DNA from: JAOUJD01 sp963726405
Lineage (GTDB): Bacteria > Pseudomonadota > Gammaproteobacteria > Burkholderiales > Burkholderiaceae_F
Assembly: GCA_963726405.1 (NCBI GenBank)
Contig: CAVSCF010000006.1
Coordinates: forward strand, 1 to 64,000
DNA: 64,000 nucleotides
Direction of reading: 5' to 3'
In this document: positions 16,379-24,974 of the stretch, in pieces
Layout of the letters: each line of letters opens with the position of its first letter
Position numbering within the stretch: position 1 is the first letter of the stretch
Position numbers and translations under genes: made by a program
The notes under the pieces: generated by a model
Told to the model about the DNA's origin: nothing
Database searches by the model: none
What the model saw: the letters and a program-made list of their open reading frames with translations, nothing else

Positions 16379-16531
16379 CCGAAGCCGCCGGAAGTCGTCG
16401 AAGCCGCCGCCGCGTACGCACCCGAATGGGTGGACGTGCCCGCGGGCAAGGGTCACGTCCTTTGCGAACGATGGCCGAAGGAATCGCTGCGCGAGTGGCA
16501 TCGGCGGCACGGGCTGTTGTCGCCGGCGTGA
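16040..16531 (+). CDS. GFA/CENP-V family protein, copy 2
   Basis: This intact 163-residue protein has all GFA zinc ligands: C-H-C-G at the start, M-H-C-H-C-S-I-C at about 26-33, and H-F-C-S-Q-C-G near 90. It ends in E-R-W-P-K-E-S-L-R-E-W-H-R-R, which copy 1 lacks in frame. GFA proteins bind zinc and may handle S-hydroxymethylglutathione or other thiol adducts. An AGGTCC motif lies before the ATG. It diverges from propeller copy 2. Confidence 0.82.
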   Translation: MQLKGSCHCGAVRFTLESDSPVPFMHCHCSICRKTAGSGGYAINLGGDAASMKVRGRRNVSRFHALIREPGRRARRSPAWRHFCSQCGSPLWLWDPRWPELIHPHASAIDTPLPKPPEVVEAAAAYAPEWVDVPAGKGHVLCERWPKESLREWHRRHGLLSPA

Positions 16532-16588
16532 GCGAACGACCCCGGTAGTAAAGTGACGCACCTGCCACGCCGTGCCACGAATGAGTTC

Positions 16589-17452
16589 ATGACCCTGACC
16601 CACATCCTCGTCGACTTCGAAAACGTCCAGCCCTCCGCCCTCGACATCGGCCTCGTGCCCGGGGACGGCGTGCGCCTCGCGATCTTCCGCGGGCCCGGGC
16701 AGATGAAGTACGCCGCCGACGTTGCCGAGGCGTGGCAGCCTCTGGGCGCCAACGTCACTTTCATCCGCTGCGCCAAGGCCGGGCGCAACGCGGTCGACAT
16801 GCACATCGCCTTCTACCTTGGCGAGCTGGTCGCATCCCAGAAGCGCGCCGATGCGGGCAAGGGCGCGCGCTTCTTCATCGTGTCGCGCGACACCGATTTC
16901 GATCCCTTGTTGATGCACATCCGCAGCGAGGGCTTCGAGGCCGGACGCGTGGCATCGATCAAGGCGGCGTTGAGCGGCGGCGCGCCCGAGAGGCCGGAGC
17001 CGCGTGTCGCCAAGACGCGCTCCCGGCGCGGCAAGGCCGAGCCGGCACCCGCACCGGCGGCGGTCGAGAAGCCGGCGAAGCGGGCCGCGAAGAAGGCACC
17101 GGTCGCGAAGAAGGCCGTTGCGAAGAAGACGCCGGCCGTGAAGAAGACGGAGTCGCTCATCCCGGTGCCCGCGCCACGGGCGCGGCGCTCGGGGCGGCTC
17201 ACTGAGGCGCCGGTCGTCAGCGCTCCGGCCGCGCCGGACGCGCGCGCCAAGGTGATCGAAAGCCTGCAACGCATGGGCGAGAAGCGCCCGACGAAGCGCA
17301 AGGGGCTGGAGCGCCACATCGAGTCGCACCTGGGCCGCAACCTCGAGCCCGGGCACCTCGAAACGCTGATGTCGCAGCTCGAGCGGGACGGCGTGCTCGT
17401 CTTCAACGACAAGAACCACGTCGAGTACCGGCTGCCCAAAGCGAAGAAGTAG
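16589..17452 (+). CDS. NYN (PIN-like) protein with OST-HTH-type C-terminus
   Basis: This protein of about 287 residues has three parts. An NYN ribonuclease-like domain spans 1-135: I-L-V-D-F-E-N-V gives the first acid, N-A-V-D-M-H another, and S-R-D-T-D-F-D-P-L the last pair. A Lys/Ala/Pro-rich linker of about 75 residues follows, with K-K-A and V-A-K-K repeats. The C-terminal winged-helix-like domain (A-R-A-K-V-I-E-S-L, G-L-E-R-H-I-E-S-H-L-G) resembles OST-HTH/LOTUS. The predicted activity is metal-dependent RNA cleavage with an RNA-binding tail. A start at 16553 would add 12 residues. Its target is unknown. Confidence 0.75.
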   Translation: MTLTHILVDFENVQPSALDIGLVPGDGVRLAIFRGPGQMKYAADVAEAWQPLGANVTFIRCAKAGRNAVDMHIAFYLGELVASQKRADAGKGARFFIVSRDTDFDPLLMHIRSEGFEAGRVASIKAALSGGAPERPEPRVAKTRSRRGKAEPAPAPAAVEKPAKRAAKKAPVAKKAVAKKTPAVKKTESLIPVPAPRARRSGRLTEAPVVSAPAAPDARAKVIESLQRMGEKRPTKRKGLERHIESHLGRNLEPGHLETLMSQLERDGVLVFNDKNHVEYRLPKAKK

Positions 17453-17464
17453 CCGGGCGCCCGC

Positions 17465-18781
17465 TTAGCGCGGCCGCGGAAACTCCACTAGATACCGCAG
17501 GCGGCGAATGAATGCCGGGTCGATGTTGTCCTTGAGTCTCGTCGTCAGGATCACCGGTCCTTTGTGTTCCTCGAGCCGCTGCAGCAGGTATGCGACCTCG
17601 ACGTTGGCATAGCGGTCGTGCGCGTCCCTGACTTCGGAGCGTTTGCCGAGCAGCGCATCGGCCTCGTCGAGCAGCAGCACCGCATCCATTTCTTCGGCGC
17701 GCCGGAAGACGGCGTCGAGGTTCTTCTCGGTCTCGCCCACGTACTTGCTCACGATCTGCGACAGGTCGACGCGGTAGATCTGCCTGCCAAGCGCGTGCGC
17801 GAGCTCGTAGGCTGCGAGCGTCTTGCCGGTGTGGCGATCGCCGTGGAACACGGCTGACGGTCCACGCGGGTGCCCCGAGCCGTTGGCGCCGTACTGCGCA
17901 CCGTCGGTGAGGCCGACCGCGTCGACGAGGTCGCGGGCGGCGTGCCGGAAGCCGAGGCGCGGCGGGCTGGCCTGCGCCTCGGTATCGGGTGGCGCGGGTT
18001 CGCCGTCCGCCGGTACGTGGCTGACTGACAGCATCTGTACCGCCGCCTCCACCAGTTCGGCGCCGTCCGGCGTCGTCGATAGCGACTCCGCCTGCGCGTC
18101 ATCCAGCACGCCGCTGTGTTCCGCCAGCCAGCGGAGCACCTGGCTGCCCGCGGTGGCCTGGGTTCGAAAGCGCACCACGTTGCAGGCGCCGCCGAGATCG
18201 TTGCGGCTGACGAGTTCGATCACCTGCCAGGCGTCACGCGCGCCGTACGCGTGCAGCACATCGCGGCTGCCGAGCAGGTCGATCGTTTCATGCACTTCGG
18301 CGAGCAGGCGTGTGGCCATCTGGCCGGTGAGGCCGGCGCCGTGAACCGATGCATTGCGTGCGAGGTCGCGGGCGATTTCGCGAACCGCGGCGTTGGTTAC
18401 GGTCGGTGGCGCCAGCACGGTCGCGGCGCCGTGCTGCTCGGCGTACGCGACCACCGCAACGAGGAAGCGCAGCCACAGCGACAGGAACGCGCGATTCGGC
18501 CGGACTTCGCCCGCCTCGCCGTTCGCCATGCCGAGGGCGCGCGCATACAGGCTCCTGCGGTCCTGTTCGGTCATGCGCTCGTTGCGGAATCCGATCGCCA
18601 GCAGCACCTTCCTGGTCTTCTCGCTGCGGATCGGCAGCAGGCCCTGGGCGAAGAGCTGCGCAAGGCGCTCGGCGACCTGGAACGCCCGCATTTCCTCGAG
18701 CATGCAGGCGAAGTAGATCGCCTGCACGGCGTGGATGTTGCCGGCGACGATCTCGCCGCCGGTATCGGGTTCAGGGGCCAT
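17465..18781 (-). CDS. AAA ATPase of eCIS-associated type, short C-terminus
   Basis: This 438-residue protein has Walker A G-D-R-H-T-G-K-T, Walker B L-L-L-D-E-A-D-A-L, then K-R-S-E-V-R-D-A-H-D-R-Y-A-N and R-R-L. This D-A-H-D-R-Y-A-N-V-E signature is seen in AAA proteins near contractile injection systems and in related stand-alone ATPases. The N-terminal 250 residues are helical and unassigned. The chain stops at V-E-F-P-R-P-R, where relatives continue for about 50-60 residues of lid domain. The stop is only 12 bases from the converging NYN gene. ATP binding should remain, but the lid is missing, so it may be damaged. Confidence 0.7.
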   Translation of the reverse strand: MAPEPDTGGEIVAGNIHAVQAIYFACMLEEMRAFQVAERLAQLFAQGLLPIRSEKTRKVLLAIGFRNERMTEQDRRSLYARALGMANGEAGEVRPNRAFLSLWLRFLVAVVAYAEQHGAATVLAPPTVTNAAVREIARDLARNASVHGAGLTGQMATRLLAEVHETIDLLGSRDVLHAYGARDAWQVIELVSRNDLGGACNVVRFRTQATAGSQVLRWLAEHSGVLDDAQAESLSTTPDGAELVEAAVQMLSVSHVPADGEPAPPDTEAQASPPRLGFRHAARDLVDAVGLTDGAQYGANGSGHPRGPSAVFHGDRHTGKTLAAYELAHALGRQIYRVDLSQIVSKYVGETEKNLDAVFRRAEEMDAVLLLDEADALLGKRSEVRDAHDRYANVEVAYLLQRLEEHKGPVILTTRLKDNIDPAFIRRLRYLVEFPRPR

Positions 18782-19047
18782 CGTTGTCCCGCGTTGATTG
18801 GGTGGAGCCCCGTTCCACGCGGGCACGCTGGCTCACGGTAGAAGAGTCGAGCCCTCGAGGCGATCACGCGAAGCGGGCGTGTTCGCCATTGCATGCAGCG
18901 ACCCGATCAGGTGCATCGGTGGCAGGCGCGTGGAACCAGCGCGCCGCACCCTTACGTTTCGTTACCACTTGCTCGTCCTCGCCCCCGTCCGCGGGGCGTT
19001 GGACGGACAGTGGCGCCGCCCGGCGCGACTGGAGTGGCGGAGGACGT

Positions 19048-19278
19048 ATGTCGAAACGTGTGTGGATATCGATCGCGCTGGCTGGCGCGATCGTCGCCCT
19101 GGCGGGGTGCGTGGTGGTGCCGGCGCAACCGGGGTATGGCTACGGCCCGGGCTACGGGTACGGTGGCCCCAATCGCGGTGTGTACGTGGCGCCGCCACCG
19201 GTCGTCGTCGTTCCGCCGCCGCGGCATCGCTACGGTTACTGGTACGACCGGCATGGCGAGGATCGAGGCTGGCACTAG
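19048..19278 (+). CDS. Small Gly/Tyr- and Pro-rich lipoprotein
   Basis: This 76-residue protein has a signal peptide with lipobox (V-A-L-A-G-C), then Y-G-Y-G-P-G-Y-G-Y-G repeats and a P-P-P-V-V-V-V-P-P-P run, ending in H-R-Y-G-Y-W-Y-D-R-H-G. The ATG follows GGAGG by five bases. Similar short lipoproteins occur widely in betaproteobacteria and have no known role; an outer-membrane or surface location is likely. Confidence 0.7.
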   Translation: MSKRVWISIALAGAIVALAGCVVVPAQPGYGYGPGYGYGGPNRGVYVAPPPVVVVPPPRHRYGYWYDRHGEDRGWH

Positions 19279-19410
19279 CCTGCGTTTTAGATGGTTCCAC
19301 CTTCAATGCGCCGAGCCTGACGTGAGGCACGGTGATCGGCCTCGCACCTGCGACCCTGAAAGTGCCCCGACGGAGGAAGTCGGGTGGTCGTTCGCAGGAA
19401 AGGAGAAACC

Positions 19411-19782
19411 ATGGTCACGCGGCAAAGGAAAGTAACGGGAACACGGCGGCGCACGGTAACGCCGGCGCCCCGGCGCACGCCGACCGCAATGGAAGTACGG
19501 CCCGCCCCGATGGCGGAAATGAAGGCACGGCTTGACGTGGCAGGACGCAAGGTCCAGGTGGCCGGCCATGCGGCGACGAAGTTCGCGCGCAGTTCCGTGC
19601 GTGAAGTGACGACCGCCGCGAAGGCCTCCCGCGAACCGATGCACGCGCTCTGGCGCAACATGCGGCTCGCCACGCGGCACATCGCCCGCGATGCCGTCGA
19701 GATGTGGAAGGAAGTCGCGCCCGCGGGCGTGGCGGTGATGAAACTGCCTCTCGTGCGCAGGGCGCGTCGGCCGGCCGCGTAG
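19411..19782 (+). CDS. Basic protein of unknown function
   Basis: This 123-residue protein is rich in Arg, Lys, Ala and Thr, with a strongly basic first 30 residues (R-K-V-T-G-T-R-R-R-T-V) and a helical middle (A-A-T-K-F-A-R-S-S-V-R-E-V). AGGAG lies seven bases before the ATG. I recognise no family. It could bind nucleic acid or act like a phasin, but neither is supported by a motif. It is probably a single-gene unit; bases 19783-19899 show nothing clear. Confidence 0.5.
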   Translation: MVTRQRKVTGTRRRTVTPAPRRTPTAMEVRPAPMAEMKARLDVAGRKVQVAGHAATKFARSSVREVTTAAKASREPMHALWRNMRLATRHIARDAVEMWKEVAPAGVAVMKLPLVRRARRPAA

Positions 19783-19899
19783 CGCGGCGGGTGTAGTCAG
19801 GCCGTCGGCAAGCAGTTCGCGGCGCTGACCGGCTCCCTCGTCCCAACCGGGGGAGGCGGCTGGCGCCGCGGCTGTTTCGGTCCTGGCTCGCCGGTTGGA

Positions 19900-20454
19900 T
19901 CAACGCCCCGCGCTCCTCAACCCCGGCAGCATCAACCGCAGCGTGTTGTCCCGGACCACGTAGTGGTGGAACAGTGCCGCCGCGGCGTGAAGTGCAATCA
20001 GGAAGTAGCCGGCGTTCGCGATCGCCTCGTGGATGTCCTCGAGGGTGTGCGCGAGGCGCCGGCTGGGCCCGATCAGCACGGGCAGGCCCTGGCCGAACCA
20101 GGTCACCGGCTCGCCCGCGGCATTGAGCATGAGCCAGCCCGTCAGCGGCAACAGGATCATCAGGCCGTACAGGGCGAGGTGGACCAGCGTGGCGATCCGC
20201 GCCTGCCAGCGCGGCGGTGGCGGCTCGATCGCAGGTGTTGCGCTCGCCGCTCGCACCGCCATCCGCAGCACGACGAGACCCAACACCGTCAGCCCCAGCA
20301 GCGTGTGCCAGTGCTTGATCAGGGCCTCGGTCGGCGTGTGCTCGAACGCCTCCCGAAGCTCGCTGGTCAGGTAGGCCCCGGCGATCAGCGCCAGCGTCAG
20401 CCAGTGCAGCGCGATGATGGCGAAGTTGAAGCGGGCACGCGGCGGAGCAGGCAT
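19900..20454 (-). CDS. Cytochrome b561
   Basis: This 184-residue membrane protein has four hydrophobic helices and the haem-ligand histidines of the bacterial b561 family: A-L-H-W-L-T in helix 1, K-H-W-H-T-L-L-G in helix 2, and paired H residues in L-H-A-A-A-A-L-F-H-H-Y-V near the end. It binds two b-type haems and passes electrons from the quinone pool across the inner membrane, often to superoxide or other acceptors. It lies alone on the minus strand downstream of the acyl-CoA ligase gene, with its own start. Confidence 0.88.
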   Translation of the reverse strand: MPAPPRARFNFAIIALHWLTLALIAGAYLTSELREAFEHTPTEALIKHWHTLLGLTVLGLVVLRMAVRAASATPAIEPPPPRWQARIATLVHLALYGLMILLPLTGWLMLNAAGEPVTWFGQGLPVLIGPSRRLAHTLEDIHEAIANAGYFLIALHAAAALFHHYVVRDNTLRLMLPGLRSAGR

Positions 20455-20472
20455 GCGGCGAGTGTAGACAGG

Positions 20473-20498
20473 GAAGCGGCGGCCATGGCCGCCGCTTC
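20473..20498. terminator. Perfect 26-base palindrome after fadD-like gene
   Basis: The sequence from GAAGCGGCGG to CCGCCGCTTC is a perfect 26-base palindrome centred on CCATGG. It lies 20 bases past the stop of the acyl-CoA ligase gene on the minus strand and before cytochrome b561. It probably folds as a terminator hairpin, though the following T-run is weak. Confidence 0.5.
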
Positions 20499-20517
20499 GT
20501 TCTCCCGTGTGCAGCGG

Positions 20518-22203
20518 TTACGCAGCCACCGGCTCCTTGCTCGGCGCGGTACGCAGTTCGCGGCGGAGGATCTTGCCGATCGGCGTCTTCGGAAGCGGCT
20601 CGGTGCGGAACTCGACCGTGCGCGGCACCTTGTAGTTGGTCAGGTGCAGGCGGCAGTGTTCGAGCAGTTCGCGTTCGGACAGGGTCGCGTCCTTCTTGAC
20701 GACGACGATCTTCACCGCTTCACCGGATTTCTCGTCCGGCACGCCGATCGCGGCCACCTCCACCACGCCCGGATGCATCATGACCACATCCTCGACCTCG
20801 TTCGGGAACACCTTGAAGCCGGAGACGATGATCATGTCTTTCTTCCGGTCGGTGATCTTGAACTGCCCGAGTTCGTTCATGAAGCCCATGTCGCCGGTGC
20901 GGAACCAGCCGTCGGCCGTGAACACCTTCGCGGTCTCGTCGGGCTTGTTCCAGTAGCCCTTCATCACCTGCGGGCCGCGGATCGCGATCTCGCCCACTTG
21001 CCCCACCTGCAACAAAGTGTCGTTTTCGTCGAGGATCGTGGCCTCGGTGGACGGGATTGGAACGCCGATGTTGCCGCTCCACTCCTGGATGTTCAGCGGG
21101 TTGGAGATCGCGATCGGCGACGTTTCCGTGAGACCGTAGCCTTCGATCAGCGGCACCCCGGTGGCAGCCTTCCAGCGCTGCGCCACGGCGTGCTGCACGG
21201 CCATGCCGCCGGCGGCACAGATCTTCAGCTTGTGCAGGCTCAGTTCGGCGAACCCGGGCGCGTTCAGCAGCCCGTTGTAGAGCGTGTTCACTCCGATCAT
21301 CGCCGTGATGGGCGTCTTCTTCAGCAGGTGGATGAAGGCCGGCAGGTCGCGCGGGTTGGTCACCAGGATGATGTGCGCGCCGATCTTCATGAACACCATG
21401 TTCACCGTGAGCGCGAACACGTGATACAGCGGCAGCGGAATCAGCGTGGTTTCCTTGCCGTCCAGCAGGTCGCGCGCGATCCACGGGGCTACCTGCTGCA
21501 GGTTGGCGACCATGTTCGCCTGCGTCAGCATCGCGCCCTTGGCGACGCCGGTGGTTCCGCCCGTGTACTGCAGGAACGCGAGGTCGTCCAGGCGGATGTC
21601 CACGTTCTCGAGCATGTGTTCGCCGCCTGCGGTGAGCGCGTCGTTGAACGCGACGGTCTGCGCCAGGTGCCACTCGGGAACCATCTTCTTGACGTGCTTG
21701 ACCACCAGGTTGGTCAACATGCGCTTGAACGCCGGGAACATGTCGCCGATCTGCGTCGTGATGATGGTCCTGACGGCCGTGCGCGGCAGCACTTCCTCCA
21801 GCGTGTGCGCGAAGTTCTCCAGCACCACGATCGCGGTCGCGCCGGAGTCCTTCAGCTGGTGCTCGAGTTCGCGGGCGGTGTAAAGCGGGTTGGTGTTGAC
21901 CACCACCACGCCCGCTCGCTGCGCGCCGAAGAGCGCCACCGGGTACTGGATCAGGTTGGGCAACATGATCGCCATCCGGTCGCCCTTCTTGAGGCCGACG
22001 ACCTTCTGGAGGTACGCGGCGAAGTCGCGGCTCAGCCGGTCGAGTTCGCGGTAGGTGATCGACACACCCATGTTTCCGTAGGCCGGCAGATCCGCGAACC
22101 GGGCGCAGCTGGTTTCAAGGATCTCCTTGATGGAGTTGAACGCCCTGACGTCGACCTCGGCCGGGATACCTTCGGGGTACTGCTTCAGCCATACCTTTTC
22201 CAT
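20518..22203 (-). CDS. fadD: Long-chain fatty acid-CoA ligase (FadD type)
   Basis: This 561-residue enzyme activates fatty acids to acyl-CoA through an acyl-AMP step. The AMP-binding motif Y-T-G-G-T-T-G-V-A-K-G-A is near residue 210. The later motifs are G-Y-G-L-T-E-T-S-P, D-G-W-F-R-T-G-D-M-G and K-V-P-R...P-K-T-P-I-G-K-I-L-R-R. Full length and start at 22203 (MEKVWLKQYP) match FadD; an upstream in-frame start at 22239 would only add 12 residues. It diverges from maoC across a 366-base gap. Confidence 0.88.
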   Translation of the reverse strand: MEKVWLKQYPEGIPAEVDVRAFNSIKEILETSCARFADLPAYGNMGVSITYRELDRLSRDFAAYLQKVVGLKKGDRMAIMLPNLIQYPVALFGAQRAGVVVVNTNPLYTARELEHQLKDSGATAIVVLENFAHTLEEVLPRTAVRTIITTQIGDMFPAFKRMLTNLVVKHVKKMVPEWHLAQTVAFNDALTAGGEHMLENVDIRLDDLAFLQYTGGTTGVAKGAMLTQANMVANLQQVAPWIARDLLDGKETTLIPLPLYHVFALTVNMVFMKIGAHIILVTNPRDLPAFIHLLKKTPITAMIGVNTLYNGLLNAPGFAELSLHKLKICAAGGMAVQHAVAQRWKAATGVPLIEGYGLTETSPIAISNPLNIQEWSGNIGVPIPSTEATILDENDTLLQVGQVGEIAIRGPQVMKGYWNKPDETAKVFTADGWFRTGDMGFMNELGQFKITDRKKDMIIVSGFKVFPNEVEDVVMMHPGVVEVAAIGVPDEKSGEAVKIVVVKKDATLSERELLEHCRLHLTNYKVPRTVEFRTEPLPKTPIGKILRRELRTAPSKEPVAA

Positions 22204-22569
22204 AGTCTCCGCTCCACGTTGTTCGGCATTCCTTTCCATTAATGGCAGGTGGGCCGCGCAATGAATGGCCTTGCGTCAATGAATGCGGCATCGCAACGTC
22301 CAAGACAAGACGCGGGCTTGGTAGATCCACTCAGATCTCCCGCTGCTGCCGTCCGGGCCTTCCCGTGTGGCCCGTCTGCGCGAACCGGCCAAGGCTTCCC
22401 CATCCGACGGCGCTTCGGCGGGCCCAAGCCCGGTTTTCCCGTTCCCTCCGAAAACGCGTCTCCGACGGCCCCGTCTGCGCCTGTTTCGAGCGGCGGCAAG
22501 GGCGGCCGGCACGGTAAAGTTCGCCCTGCGCCCTTCGGGGCGCATGCTTTATCTTCACTTCGAAGCGAA
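22204..22569 (+). other. Divergent intergenic region with UUCG hairpin
   Basis: No gene is supported here. TGCGCCC-TTCG-GGGCGCA (22527-22544) is a perfect 7-pair hairpin with a UUCG loop, followed by TGCTTTATCTT. It lies 25 bases before the maoC start and looks like a terminator or attenuator in the maoC leader. The remaining 300 bases are GC-rich with no clear promoter boxes. Confidence 0.5.
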
Positions 22570-23058
22570 ATGCCGATGGAAGAACACGACCTGCCGGTCG
22601 CCCGCGACCAGCGTTTTTTCGAGGACTACCCTGTCGGGTCCGTGGCGGTGTACGGCCCGATCCCGGTCGACGAGGCGGAAATCATCGACTTCGGCAAGCG
22701 CTTCGACCCGCAGGACTTTCACACGGATCCCGTGAAGGCGGCCAGCAGTCCGTTTGGCGGCTTGATCGCCAGCGGCTGGCATACCGGCTCGATGATGATG
22801 CGCGTCCTCGTCGACCGCTACTTGTCCCGCACGGCCGGCCTGGGGGCGTCCGGCATGGACGAATTGCGCTGGACCGCGCCGGTGCGGCCCGGCGATCAGC
22901 TGTGGGTCAAGGTCACGGTCATCGAGGCGCGGCGGTCGGAATCCAAACCCGATCGGGGTCTCTTGCGGATCCTGATCGAAGTGCTGAACGAAAAGGGAGG
23001 GACCGCAATGACGGTGAAAGCGATGTCGCTGGTGCGCTGCCGATCGGCGGCATCGTGA
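22570..23058 (+). CDS. MaoC-family dehydratase
   Basis: This 162-residue protein has a hot-dog fold of the MaoC-like hydratase type. F-F-E-D-Y-P-V-G leads the fold. D-P-Q-D-F-H-T-D-P carries the catalytic D...H pair, followed by G-G-L-I-A-S-G-W-H and W-T-A-P-V-R-P-G-D-Q-L. It should hydrate an enoyl-CoA or similar acyl thioester. Its stop overlaps the GTG start of the Bug receptor (GTGA), which is an odd coupling for an enzyme and a periplasmic receptor. A start at 22576 is equally possible. Confidence 0.85.
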   Translation: MPMEEHDLPVARDQRFFEDYPVGSVAVYGPIPVDEAEIIDFGKRFDPQDFHTDPVKAASSPFGGLIASGWHTGSMMMRVLVDRYLSRTAGLGASGMDELRWTAPVRPGDQLWVKVTVIEARRSESKPDRGLLRILIEVLNEKGGTAMTVKAMSLVRCRSAAS

Positions 23059-24053
23059 GGGCGAACCGGGCGCTGGATGCCCGCCGGCGTCGCCTGCTCG
23101 CGGCCGCGGCGTTGCTGCCGGTCGTGCCCGCCGTGCGCGCCACCGACCACGATGACTATCCGAGCAAGCCGATCCGGCTCGTGGTGCCGTTTCCGCCCGG
23201 AGGCGGCGCGGACAACCTGGCCCGGGCGATCATGCCGAAGGTCGCGCTGGCCCTCGGCAAGCCGATCATCATCGACAACAAGCCGGGCGCCGGCGGGAAC
23301 GTCGGCTCCGAACTCGTCGCAGGATCCCCGGCCGACGGCTACACGCTGCTGTACGGGACCAACGGCACGCACTCGATCAACCAGAGCCTGTACCAGGGCC
23401 TGCGCTTCGATCCGATCAAGGACTTCGCGCCGGTCGGCCGCATGACCGAGATCGCCGCGATGCTGGTGGTGAACCCGCAACTGCCGGTGATGACGACGAC
23501 GCAACTGATCCGCTACGCGAAGGCGAATCCCGGCAAGGTGAACTTCGCCTCGGCGGGCAACGGCACGACCTCGCACCTGTCCGGCGAACTCTTCAGGACG
23601 ATGGCCGGGATCGACATCGTGCACATTCCGTATCGCGGCGGCGGCCTGGCGGTGACGGACCTGATCAGCGGCCAGGTGCAGATGATGATCGACGTGATGC
23701 CGAACGTGTATCCGCTCGTGAAGGATGCGCGGATCCGCGGCATCGCCGTCTCGACGTCCGTGCGCTTCCCCGGTGCGCCCGAATATCCGACGATCGCCGA
23801 GTCGGGCGTGCCCGGGTTCGAGGCGAGCGCGTGGGACGGCATCCTGGCGCCGGCCGGCACCCATCCGGGCATCGTCAGCAAGCTGAATGGCGCGATCCAC
23901 ACCGCACTGGCCGATCCCGAACTGATCGAGTTGCTGAAGAGCCGCGGCGCGCGCGTCGTCCCCGGCACTCCGGACGACTTCGCGCAGCACATCGCCGCGA
24001 GCACCAAGAAGTGGGCGCAGGTGGTGAAGGCCTCCGGCGCGAAGATCGATTGA
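23055..24053 (+). CDS. Bug-family (TctC) solute-binding receptor
   Basis: This 332-residue protein has an Arg-rich signal peptide (R-R-R-R-L-L-A-A-A-A-L-L), then Y-P-S-K-P-I-R-L-V-V-P-F-P-P-G-G and the S-A-G-N-G-T-T-S-H-L-S-G-E loop typical of Bug proteins. These bind small carboxylates in the periplasm and are abundant in Burkholderiales, where many work without a nearby tripartite membrane pair. The GTG start at 23055 is chosen because it overlaps the maoC stop and gives a proper signal peptide. Confidence 0.85.
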   Translation: MRANRALDARRRRLLAAAALLPVVPAVRATDHDDYPSKPIRLVVPFPPGGGADNLARAIMPKVALALGKPIIIDNKPGAGGNVGSELVAGSPADGYTLLYGTNGTHSINQSLYQGLRFDPIKDFAPVGRMTEIAAMLVVNPQLPVMTTTQLIRYAKANPGKVNFASAGNGTTSHLSGELFRTMAGIDIVHIPYRGGGLAVTDLISGQVQMMIDVMPNVYPLVKDARIRGIAVSTSVRFPGAPEYPTIAESGVPGFEASAWDGILAPAGTHPGIVSKLNGAIHTALADPELIELLKSRGARVVPGTPDDFAQHIAASTKKWAQVVKASGAKID

Positions 24054-24097
24054 GCCCGTCCGTTCCCTTCGTTGTTTTCCCTCTCACGTAGAGAAGC

Positions 24098-24940
24098 ATG
24101 GATACCAAAGCACTGCCGCCGATTCCCGCCTGGACCGTCGTCCCCGGCTACGAGGACATCATCTATTCGAAGGCGGAAGAGGGCATCGCGAAGATCACGA
24201 TCAACCGCCCCGAGGTGCGCAACGCCTTCCGGCCCGAGACGGTCAAGGAGATGCAGCGTGCGTTCGACGACGCACGCGACGACGAGACCATCGGCGTGAT
24301 CATCCTCACGGGACAGGGCAAGGAAGCGTTCTGCTCGGGCGGCGACCAGCGCGTGCGCGGCGCGGGCGGCTACGTCGGCGGCGACAAGATTCCGCGCCTG
24401 AACGTGCTCGACCTGCAGCGCCAGATCCGCACGCTGCCCAAGCCCGTGGTGGCGATGGTGGCCGGCTATGCGATCGGCGGCGGCCACGTGCTGCACATGA
24501 TCTGCGACCTCACCATCGCGGCGGACAACGCGCGCTTCGGCCAGACCGGGCCGAAGGTCGGCAGCTTCGACGGCGGCTACGGCGCGTCGTACATGGCGCG
24601 CATCGTCGGCCAGAAGAAGGCGCGCGAGATCTGGTTCCTGTGCCGCCAGTACGACGCGAAGCAGGCGCTGGAAATGGGCCTGGTCAACACCGTCGTGCCG
24701 TACGAGCGGCTCGAGGCGGAGACCGTGCAGTGGTGCCGCGAGATGCTCGCCAACAGCCCGATCGCGCTGCGCTTCCTGAAGTCCGCGCTGAACGCCGACT
24801 GCGACGGCCAGGCCGGGCTGCAGGAACTGGCGGGCAATGCGACGCTGCTCTTCTACCTGTCCGAGGAAGGCCAGGAGGGCAAGAACGCCTACCTGGAGAA
24901 GCGCAAGCCCGACTTCCGCAAGTTCCGCCGGCTTCCGTAG
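24098..24940 (+). CDS. menB: 1,4-dihydroxy-2-naphthoyl-CoA synthase
   Basis: This 280-residue enzyme of the crotonase fold is clearly close to MenB: F-C-S-G-G-D-Q-R-V-R-G, A-G-Y-A-I-G-G-G-H-V-L-H, G-Q-T-G-P-K-V-G-S-F-D-G-G-Y-G and R-Q-Y-D-A-K-Q-A-L. It closes the second ring of the menaquinone head group from o-succinylbenzoyl-CoA. All key residues look intact. The next gene is MenE-like, so both steps around OSB-CoA are encoded together. No other men gene is in the window. Confidence 0.85.
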   Translation: MDTKALPPIPAWTVVPGYEDIIYSKAEEGIAKITINRPEVRNAFRPETVKEMQRAFDDARDDETIGVIILTGQGKEAFCSGGDQRVRGAGGYVGGDKIPRLNVLDLQRQIRTLPKPVVAMVAGYAIGGGHVLHMICDLTIAADNARFGQTGPKVGSFDGGYGASYMARIVGQKKAREIWFLCRQYDAKQALEMGLVNTVVPYERLEAETVQWCREMLANSPIALRFLKSALNADCDGQAGLQELAGNATLLFYLSEEGQEGKNAYLEKRKPDFRKFRRLP

Positions 24941-24974
24941 CCGTGCAGGACACGCGCCGTGTAGGCTCCGACGC

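Noticed and set aside
13327..16449. A minus-strand open frame of 1040 codons spanning the duplicated region
   Set aside because: It is the propeller frame extended by the one-base deletion at 14691 into the antisense and out-of-frame region; not a fusion protein.
19963..22242. A plus-strand open frame of 759 codons
   Set aside because: Antisense to cytochrome b561 and the FadD-type gene; composition is that of high-GC shadow frames.
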